Source: an uncultured Lachnospiraceae bacterium (GTDB lineage Bacteria > Bacillota > Clostridia > Lachnospirales > Lachnospiraceae). Taken from it: a stretch of DNA of 10,613 nucleotides. This document shows positions 6,152-10,613 of this stretch, piece after piece. Made by a program: the position numbers and the translations under genes. The notes below the pieces were generated by a model. It was not told the origin of the DNA, did no database searches, and saw nothing but the letters and a program-made list of their open reading frames with translations. Location: contig CAJTVT010000059.1 in NCBI GenBank assembly GCA_910580015.1, forward strand, positions 1 to 10,613, given 5' to 3'. The first letter of the stretch is position 1. Every line of letters starts with the position of its first letter.

Positions 6152-7968
6152 CAGAATGGCACCTCCTCATAACTGCTGATATTCATAAACCCATCACCGA
6201 CAATATCCCATCCATAATCCACACACAAATCATCTCCTGGTCCATAAATGCGCTTTGATTTTTCATCAAAATCCAGCACATACCCTTTTGTTTCAACCCT
6301 TCCAAACAGACGATTCTTCGACACTTTTAGGCGTCTCTGTCCCTCCTGCAATTCCTTATCTTTCTCATAGGCAATGGTTACCGTCGCTAAATTGGATATG
6401 TCGCCACTTCCGCTGATTTCATCATTCTCATTTGTGGAAAAGTTGTTTTTCCTTTTATGCGCTACCAGAAGAATCAGAACGTTGTATTTGAGTGCCATTC
6501 GTGTAAGCTTCTTTACAAAAACACTCTGCCTGTCATATTTATCAAACGCCTGACCTGGCTCCAAATCTAAGGCTGTCATAAGATTATCTAAAAGGATGAC
6601 ATCGGCCCCATACTGCATAATTACATTTTCTGTCAGATGAAGCAAACTCCTCGTTTCATCCCCCTCCACTACCCGGTTGTCATACAGAAAAAACTTGTCC
6701 CGATACCAGTCTGCAATCAATTGTTTATTCGTTTTGGAAATGGTGTAATTTCGGTCACCCCATTTATTTTGGTATTCAATCACATGACCACCACCTGCAA
6801 TCTGAAAATCTATACATGAGCGAAACTGATAATTTGCCAGTTCCCCACTGTATGCAAAGCATTTATGCCCCTGCTGCATAGCGTTTACCATAATCTGACT
6901 GGCCAGTGTCGATTTCCCTTCGCCTGGCTTACCTGACACCAATACCACACCACCAAATGGAAGCCCTCCGTATAACAGGCGGTCGAGTTTGCTAATTCCT
7001 GTCATAAGCTTTGGCAGTTTGAAAACATCTACTTCCTCCACCTCCGCCAAACTTATGACTCCACCAATTGGAACGATTCTTGCATCTTCCACACAGGCTC
7101 TCACCTGCTCTACACCATACTTCTGTAAAATCTCATTGGCGTCCTTACAGTCCTTATAATCTTCCTTTCGGACATGCTTCAAGGTACATTTCAGACGAGA
7201 AGAAAGTTCTTCCAGAAGTGTAATCTTGCCCTTTTCATAGTCTCCAAAAACCACAACTTCCTGAAATTTGTTAATCCAATCCCAGCAATAGGGAATCCAG
7301 GTAAACCCCTTTGCCCCTGTAGGAACCGACACGGCATTCTCAATCCCTGCTGTGGCCACCGATAAACTATCTATCTGTCCTTCTGTGACAACCAGCCGGT
7401 CAAAGTTCCCATTACATTGTGCCATGCCAAACAGAATCGGCTTACAGTTTGCTTCACACCATTCTTTGTTTTTGTCCTTTTCCTGGTCATAATCTGTCTT
7501 GCGATATTTAATAAATGTGATTTTTCCAGTGGCGTCCAGGAATGGAAACACCAGTATATTTGGGTGTTCTGTCTGAACGGTAATCTGGTATTTTTTTATA
7601 ACTTCTTCCGAGATTCCTCGACTTGTCAGGTATTGGATTGCTTCTGGTTTTGGCTCAATCGGCTTTTGTGGCGTCTTTATTCTGCGGAACTGCCGCCTTG
7701 GTTGGTAATATTCATCAGCCTCGGTTCCAAGGGAAAAATCAAAATCTTTGGAAAGTGTAATCATATTTCCCTGCACACCACAAGAGGCACGCAGACACTT
7801 GAATTGTCCTGTTCCAAGATGGATGGAGAAGGATTTTATGTTATCCCTTGTAGGATTTGGATTGCAATATGGGCACAGCTTAAAAACCAGCTCCCCATTA
7901 TGCTCATTTACCCGTGCATGGACATGCCTTGCAAAGGCGTAAGCATCATCTACTTTAAATTCATACAT
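6151..7968 (-). CDS. bifunctional primase-helicase (zinc finger, TOPRIM, DnaB/RecA-like)
   Basis: 605-aa T7 gp4/Twinkle-type replicative enzyme that makes RNA primers and unwinds DNA at the fork. Numbering from the ATG at 7968: a zinc-binding site CPYC…C…C (C32, C35, C58, C63), a TOPRIM core with VVTEGQIDSLSV (E196, D200) and VVVFGDYEKGK (D243; the second acidic position is Glu rather than Asp), then a RecA-like helicase domain with Walker A GKPGEGKST (346-354), Walker B VILLDNL (D461), LLVAHKRK (H504) and a DnaB motif-4-like GSGDISNLA (520-528). I favour 7968 over the in-frame ATG at 7983 because GGGGAG sits 6 bases before it and the upstream stop ends at 7971. It follows the replisome organiser by two bases, matching a helicase loader-helicase gene order. 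Confidence 0.92.
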   Translation of the reverse strand: MYEFKVDDAYAFARHVHARVNEHNGELVFKLCPYCNPNPTRDNIKSFSIHLGTGQFKCLRASCGVQGNMITLSKDFDFSLGTEADEYYQPRRQFRRIKTPQKPIEPKPEAIQYLTSRGISEEVIKKYQITVQTEHPNILVFPFLDATGKITFIKYRKTDYDQEKDKNKEWCEANCKPILFGMAQCNGNFDRLVVTEGQIDSLSVATAGIENAVSVPTGAKGFTWIPYCWDWINKFQEVVVFGDYEKGKITLLEELSSRLKCTLKHVRKEDYKDCKDANEILQKYGVEQVRACVEDARIVPIGGVISLAEVEEVDVFKLPKLMTGISKLDRLLYGGLPFGGVVLVSGKPGEGKSTLASQIMVNAMQQGHKCFAYSGELANYQFRSCIDFQIAGGGHVIEYQNKWGDRNYTISKTNKQLIADWYRDKFFLYDNRVVEGDETRSLLHLTENVIMQYGADVILLDNLMTALDLEPGQAFDKYDRQSVFVKKLTRMALKYNVLILLVAHKRKNNFSTNENDEISGSGDISNLATVTIAYEKDKELQEGQRRLKVSKNRLFGRVETKGYVLDFDEKSKRIYGPGDDLCVDYGWDIVGDGFMNISSYEEVPF

Positions 7969-7970
7969 CG

Positions 7971-8843
7971 CTATCTCCCCCATGGCGTCTCAAAGTCCAT
8001 CCAGTCATCGCCGATCCATTCTTCTTCCTGTTCTTTCTCCAATCCGTTTGTAGTTTTCTGGACTTTCCCAGCCCCCTTATCCTGTTCCTTCGCCAGCCAG
8101 CTATTAATAAATCTCCTTATCCCTCTCCTGGTCTTCCTCCTCGTCACATTGCTGTCAAGCCATCCCTTCATTTTTCGCAACTCCTGTAAAATATCTACCG
8201 ATGGATATAATTCCTTCCAGCCATCGACATCATTGACATGAATGTCATAAAACGTCTTATCATTCAATGGCAAGGAGATTATCGGAGGTGTGGACGACAG
8301 AATTTCTGGCTCCACACAAGAATGCGTAGCATTCTCTATCTCTTTAATTTCCTTTCCTTTACTTTCCTTTACTTTACTTGTGTCAATTCTGCATACATTT
8401 TTTTCACTTTTGTTTACAGAATCCGTATTTTTGTATGCAATGCCTTTCATTTTGCCAACACTAATTAAAAGGTACTCTTTTTTTACAAGGATTTCTTCCC
8501 GTCTTTTTACAACGCCAAAGTATTGTTTTTGAATCCTTGCGGATGTAAGAATGGAGTATTTCTCATACATCCCAGCATCAAAAATGCCGTTATTTAAGCA
8601 CCTGCTTACAATCTCTGTTATTAAGTTGATTGTCACACCGCTGTTTCCACCGAACCAATTCGCCAAAAACAGAAGTGGACTCCTTTCAATCCATTCACAA
8701 TAATAACCCTTTTCACAGTATATTTTCTGCCAGAGCCGAACTACTACTGCAAACCCTTTTACTCCATATTCTGCTTCAATTTCAGAGATATTGTCATTCG
8801 TGCGGCAATCTAAAAGGAAACTATCGATTCCCACTTTTGCCAT
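7971..8843 (-). CDS. phage replisome organiser, DUF4373/DnaD-like (Lin1244/Lin1753-type N-terminus)
   Basis: 290-aa replication initiation protein. The N-terminal domain (about residues 1-110, AKVGIDSFLLDCRTNDNISE… YGVKGFAVVVRLWQKIY) matches the winged-helix domain at the start of Lin1244/DUF4373 phage proteins. A low-complexity charged linker follows (about 135-190, SKVKESKGKEIKEIE). The C-terminal segment (WKELYPSVDILQELRKMKGW… RRGIRRFINSWLAKEQ, about 209-254) is the helical region usually found in such helicase-loader proteins. The role would be to bind the origin and recruit or load the helicase encoded next. The start at ATG 8843 has AGGTG 5 bases upstream; a GTG at 8864 would add seven residues. 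The linker DNA contains a period-5 repeat that could be an origin element. Confidence 0.85.
   Translation of the reverse strand: MAKVGIDSFLLDCRTNDNISEIEAEYGVKGFAVVVRLWQKIYCEKGYYCEWIERSPLLFLANWFGGNSGVTINLITEIVSRCLNNGIFDAGMYEKYSILTSARIQKQYFGVVKRREEILVKKEYLLISVGKMKGIAYKNTDSVNKSEKNVCRIDTSKVKESKGKEIKEIENATHSCVEPEILSSTPPIISLPLNDKTFYDIHVNDVDGWKELYPSVDILQELRKMKGWLDSNVTRRKTRRGIRRFINSWLAKEQDKGAGKVQKTTNGLEKEQEEEWIGDDWMDFETPWGR
8341..8380. repeat. period-5 (A/C)CTTT tandem tract inside the replisome organiser gene
   Basis: Eight successive five-base units cover exactly these bases on the plus strand: TCTTT, AATTT, CCTTT, CCTTT, ACTTT, CCTTT, ACTTT, ACTTG. Units 3-7 are perfect (A/C)CTTT. On the minus strand the tract is purine-only apart from T in AAAGT units. 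It encodes the Lys/Glu/Ser linker of the organiser. A short purine/pyrimidine-skewed repeat in the initiator gene is a known location for phage origins, but low-complexity linker coding is an equally good explanation. Confidence 0.5.
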
Positions 8844-8939
8844 ATCAACACCTAACTCTTCCACCCTGCCGCCACCAAAACGATTAACAACGACAGGATA
8901 GATACTCTCTCTTCTTTTTATTTTAATCCTTGCATTTCT

Positions 8940-9115
8940 TTATTTGCCTGAAGCCACCATAATACTTGGAAATGCTTTGTCTGGGGCTCCTTTCAGTCAT
9001 CCTATTGCATCCTCTAACTGCGTCTTTGATAGTTCACAAATATCCCCAACCTTACCTGTTGGATCTGTGTTTCTCCATCTTAGTGCGCTTTTCCTGCCCA
9101 CATAAGAAAAATTTC
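8940..9115 (-). pseudogene. apparent out-of-frame continuation of the 135-aa gene (decayed coding)
   Basis: In the frame one base off from the gene at 9052-9459, protein-like sequence continues past that gene's stop: FSYVGRKSALRWRNT, then DPTGKVGDICELSK and TQLEDAIG, ending in TGA at 8997-8999. Beyond that TGA the same frame gives LKGAPDKAFPSIMVASGK, with TAA at 8940-8942. Removing one T from the TTTTT run at 9107-9111 (minus strand) would join the two frames as …QQKLK-FSYVGRK. AAAGGAG just after the TGA at 8997 looks like a ribosome binding site for a lost or tiny next gene. This explains much of the otherwise empty 208 bases before the replisome organiser. Could also be a chance open frame. 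Confidence 0.42.
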
Positions 9116-9459
9116 AATTTCTGCTGTTCGTAACTACTTATGTAAGCAACTGCATCCGTAAGGATTAAGCTGCGCTTATATTTTTCCAATGCCTCTGGAA
9201 CTGCTTCAGAATTTATGCTTTTTAATACTCTGACATCACCAAAAACTCTTCTGGCTACTCTAAAAATTTCTTTACGAATATCTGCCTCTTTTTCTGCATC
9301 ATTTTCCCATTTTGAATTATAAATACGCTCAAGCGGGATGTATTCTTGCACATCTTCTGGAACTGACTCATAAATTTTTGATATCATTTCCTTTTTCTCC
9401 AAAACCCGCTTTTTCTCAGATACTTCCATCTGGCCATTGACAGCAATCATTGGTTCCAT
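9052..9459 (-). CDS. hypothetical protein, 135 aa, C-terminus possibly frameshifted
   Basis: No family recognised. A soluble, helical, charged protein; central features are YESVPEDVQEYIPLERIYNS and RKEIFRVARRVFGDVRVLKS, then YKRSLILTDAVAYISSYEQQ. The start at ATG 9459 has GGAGGG 7 bases upstream; an in-frame ATG at 9474 would add five residues but has no separate site. The last residues (about 116-135, GQEKRTKMEKHRSNR) are composition-poor, and a better-looking C-terminus lies in the neighbouring frame, so a one-base indel near 9107-9111 is possible. It stands just before the replication genes and may be a regulatory or recombination accessory, unproven. Confidence 0.68.
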   Translation of the reverse strand: MEPMIAVNGQMEVSEKKRVLEKKEMISKIYESVPEDVQEYIPLERIYNSKWENDAEKEADIRKEIFRVARRVFGDVRVLKSINSEAVPEALEKYKRSLILTDAVAYISSYEQQKLKFFLCGQEKRTKMEKHRSNR

Positions 9460-9496
9460 ACATTCTCCCTCCATACGTTGTAAATTTTTCCTTGAT

Positions 9497-9808
9497 TTAT
9501 GTAGCAGGTTTTACTATAATATAGCTACTGTATCGGGCGTCTTGATTTTTTATCAGGCGCCCTTCTTCTATCTCTCGCAATTCCCTGCACCGCTCCGCTG
9601 TAAGTCTCGAAGCTTCAAGATTCATAACATACTCCACTGTTAAAGAGAGCAAATACTGATGATGCAAAAGTCCTTTTCTTTTCTCCTGCTGATACTGGTA
9701 GTGTTGTTTATGCCTGGCATATGCAAAAGCCTGGCAAAATTGCCCATCTGTGATCCTGCATCCGAGCAATTCCTCTACCTCTTGCTTAATCACGTTTCGT
9801 TGTTGCAT
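9497..9808 (-). CDS. hypothetical protein, 103 aa
   Basis: Unrecognised, Gln/His/Tyr-rich helical protein. The N-terminal part VIKQEVEELLGCRITDGQFC resembles a short folded helix pair, followed by the basic, His-rich RHKQHYQYQQEKRKG and a C-terminal helix LEASRLTAERCRELREIEEG. ATG at 9808 follows GGAGGAAGAAAAAGA, a good site that lies inside the 3' end of the preceding membrane-protein gene (19-base overlap). The overlap supports cotranscription. No function assigned. Confidence 0.7.
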   Translation of the reverse strand: MQQRNVIKQEVEELLGCRITDGQFCQAFAYARHKQHYQYQQEKRKGLLHHQYLLSLTVEYVMNLEASRLTAERCRELREIEEGRLIKNQDARYSSYIIVKPAT

Positions 9809-10017
9809 TCTTTTTCTTCCTCCATTCCATTGAAAAATTTATGAATTGCTTTATAAGATGCCCATGCTGCTACTGGGATTACCAGGTATTCACCTCCAAA
9901 AGCCTCATATCCGCGCTCCAGATATGCATAAAAACACGCCCACTTCCATGCCATATAGGTAACTGCTAAAGTATAAATAATCGTCACAATTCCCTTTAAC
10001 CACCGTTTTTTGCCCAT
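9790..10017 (-). CDS. small membrane protein, two predicted helices, 75 aa
   Basis: The N-terminus is basic (MGKKRWLK), followed by a hydrophobic segment at about residues 8-32 (KGIVTIIYTLAVTYMAWKWA and onward), a short loop with ERGYEAFGG, and a second hydrophobic stretch at about 43-60 (EYLVIPVAAWASYKAI). It ends in an acidic tail. This suggests a two-pass membrane protein. The ATG at 10017 is about 9 bases after GGGGGTGG; a GTG at 10029 in the same frame would add four residues but sits directly on the G-rich site. First complete leftward gene after the hicAB boundary. Function unknown. Confidence 0.7.
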   Translation of the reverse strand: MGKKRWLKGIVTIIYTLAVTYMAWKWACFYAYLERGYEAFGGEYLVIPVAAWASYKAIHKFFNGMEEEKECNNET

Positions 10018-10051
10018 CCTTATTTCCACCCCCTTTCAAAATAAAATTTCA

Positions 10052-10141
10052 TTATCCATCTATCCTAATTCTCGAACACGCTTTAAAAATTTCAGGGTCA
10101 AAGTTTGGTATTGCCTCGATGTTCTCCTTTCCTATCCATTT
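10052..10141 (-). pseudogene. start-less coding remnant at the hicAB boundary
   Basis: A leftward open frame reads KWIGKENIEAIPNFDPEIF, then KACSRIRIDG, and stops at TAA 10052-10054. It has the composition of real protein, with AAAGGAG in front of part of it, but no ATG, GTG or TTG in frame. The frame closes upstream at a TAA (10142-10144) lying inside the first operator palindrome of hicAB. An ATG at 10137-10139 is one base out of frame. It is therefore either the stub of a gene cut when hicAB arrived or a small gene broken by an indel. Confidence 0.4.
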
Positions 10142-10142
10142 T

Positions 10143-10158
10143 TACGTAATATTACGTA
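10143..10158. promoter_or_regulatory. operator palindrome O1 of hicAB
   Basis: TACGTAATATTACGTA is a perfect 16-base palindrome. The same sequence, with the last base changed, recurs at 10171-10186, centre-to-centre 28 bases away. Lying just upstream of the -35 box, it is a likely second binding site for the HicB antitoxin or HicAB complex and could also affect the leftward operon. Confidence 0.75.
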
Positions 10159-10164
10159 TTTTTA

Positions 10165-10193
10165 TTGACATACGTAATATTACGTGTTATAAT
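10165..10193 (+). promoter_or_regulatory. consensus sigma-A promoter for hicAB
   Basis: TTGACA at 10165-10170 and TATAAT at 10188-10193 are separated by exactly 17 bases, a perfect consensus vegetative promoter. The hicA ribosome binding site and start follow about 25-30 bases downstream. The spacer is filled almost entirely by operator O2, so a bound repressor would block RNA polymerase; a strong promoter with tight autorepression is typical of toxin-antitoxin loci. Confidence 0.88.
10171..10186. promoter_or_regulatory. operator palindrome O2 between -35 and -10
   Basis: TACGTAATATTACGTG is identical to O1 except for the last base; its 14-base core ACGTAATATTACGT is a perfect palindrome. 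It fills 16 of the 17 spacer bases of the hicAB promoter, the best placed site for autorepression by HicB. Confidence 0.78.
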
Positions 10194-10225
10194 ATAAACA
10201 TGATAAGGAAAGGAGATATATAAAA

Positions 10226-10414
10226 ATGCCAATGACTCCAAAAGAGATGATTAAGCATCTCAAAAAACATGGTTTTAAGGTAGTCGGTCAAAACGGTTCT
10301 CATGTAAAAATGCGAAATGATGCGACTGGACACCAGACAGAAGTTCCTTATCACAGCACAAGCCTGAAAAAAGGTCTTGAACAAGCTATTTTAAAACAGG
10401 CGGGTCTTAAATAG
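10226..10414 (+). CDS. hicA: HicA-family mRNA interferase toxin
   Basis: 62-aa toxin with the dsRNA-binding-like fold of HicA, which cleaves mRNA and tmRNA to arrest growth until neutralised by HicB. Features in order: MTPKEMIKHLKKHGF, the N-terminal helix; VVGQNGSHVKMRN containing the catalytic His26 in the conserved GSH motif; and the C-terminal PYHSTSLKKGLEQAILKQAG helix typical of the family. Length fits (about 60 aa). The ATG at 10226 follows AAAGGAG with a 10-base spacer and lies downstream of a consensus promoter. It diverges from the leftward phage operon and is followed 31 bases later by hicB. Confidence 0.93.
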   Translation: MPMTPKEMIKHLKKHGFKVVGQNGSHVKMRNDATGHQTEVPYHSTSLKKGLEQAILKQAGLK

Positions 10415-10421
10415 TCCCGCC
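10399..10421 (+). other. hairpin spanning the hicA stop codon
   Basis: GGCGGG at 10399-10404 pairs with CCCGCC at 10416-10421 around an 11-base loop that contains the hicA stop codon. There is no U-run after it, so it is not a normal terminator. It could slow ribosomes, stabilise hicA mRNA or set the toxin/antitoxin ratio. Confidence 0.45.
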
Positions 10422-10445
10422 ACCCCAAAACATGGAGGCGTTACT

Positions 10446-10613
10446 ATGAACAAATTATTTTATCCTGCACTTTTTCACAAAGCAGAAGAAGGAGGCTTCT
10501 GGATTTCTTTCCCCGACATCCCTGAATGTCTCACCCAAGGCGATGATATGGCACAGGCTTATGAAATGGCTGTCGATGCACTTGGTCTTGCCCTCTCCTG
10601 CCGCGAAAAAGAA
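10446..10613 (+). CDS. hicB: HicB-family antitoxin (partial, cut by window end)
   Basis: 56 codons are visible before the window ends. The N-terminal HicB domain is clear: MNKLFYPALFHKAEEGGFWI, then SFPDIPECLTQGDDMAQAYE and MAVDALGLAL, the partial RNase-H-like fold with FPDIPECLTQGD as the family hallmark. It should bind and inhibit HicA and, through a C-terminal DNA-binding domain lying beyond the window, repress the promoter at 10165-10193. The ATG has GGAGG 7 bases upstream. Whether the C-terminus is helix-turn-helix or ribbon-helix-helix cannot be seen. Confidence 0.92.
   Translation, partial: MNKLFYPALFHKAEEGGFWISFPDIPECLTQGDDMAQAYEMAVDALGLALSCREKE

Noticed and set aside
7417..8241. 274-codon plus-strand frame over the primase-helicase and organiser genes
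   Set aside because: It is antisense to strongly supported replication genes; its Cys/Phe/Ser-rich translation resembles a reverse-strand artefact, not a protein family.
8922..9000. 25-codon minus-strand frame starting at the ATG of ATGACTGAAAGG
   Set aside because: Overlap with the TGA at 8997 is tempting, but there is no good ribosome binding site and the peptide is basic and featureless; better explained as decayed sequence.
10187..10384. 65-codon minus-strand frame opposite hicA
   Set aside because: Antisense to a clear HicA toxin and lacking a ribosome binding site.
1..10613. Search for a new defence system in the window
   Set aside because: Apart from hicAB, the methylase and the PP-loop protein, genes match a phage replication module; no effector/sensor pair or restriction nuclease was found beside the methylase.

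Overview
The window looks like the early/replication module of a temperate phage (prophage) or related mobile element from a low-GC Firmicute, most likely a gut Clostridia/Lachnospiraceae host. The host guess rests on the AT-rich composition, the very strong AGGAGG-type ribosome binding sites, the frequent TTG/GTG starts, and the protein types (replisome organiser, TOPRIM-DnaB primase-helicase, RecU-like resolvase, D12 adenine methylase). No integrase, terminase, structural or lysis gene is present, so phage identity is inferred from the replication genes and the tight one-strand arrangement.

From about 10.0 kb down to base 46 essentially everything is transcribed leftward (minus strand), with overlapping or nearly abutting genes typical of one operon. 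In transcription order: a small two-helix membrane protein (9790-10017), two unrecognised small proteins (9497-9808, 9052-9459), a short stretch of apparently decayed coding sequence (8940-9051), a replisome organiser/helicase-loader-like protein (7971-8843), a fused primase-helicase (6151-7968), a 75-aa protein, a protein with a C-terminal helix-hairpin-helix (5501-5869), a RecU-like Holliday junction resolvase (4925-5500) whose 3' end overlaps a phage-encoded sliding clamp (3937-4986), a 62-aa protein, a D12-class adenine methyltransferase with no normal start codon in frame (2858-3655), several small unknown proteins including two found only by reading the sequence closely (59 aa at 2632-2811; 51 aa at 1627-1782), a PP-loop PAPS-reductase-family protein (469-1248), and an acidic 111-aa protein (46-381).

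The replication genes make functional sense together: the organiser probably recognises the origin and loads the helicase, the primase-helicase unwinds and primes, the clamp gives processivity to a polymerase, and the resolvase processes branched or recombination intermediates. The methylase probably modifies the element's own DNA. The PP-loop protein has no recognisable partner here.

At the right edge, on the plus strand and diverging from the operon, is a hicAB toxin-antitoxin pair (hicB cut by the window end). It has a consensus sigma-A promoter, and a 16-bp palindrome occurs twice there, once between the -35 and -10 and once just upstream: a very likely autoregulatory operator. A start-less coding remnant ends exactly at this cassette's boundary.

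No tRNA, rRNA, CRISPR array, insertion sequence or convincing rho-independent terminator was seen. There is no gene-free stretch longer than about 210 bases; bases 1-45 hold nothing I can name.
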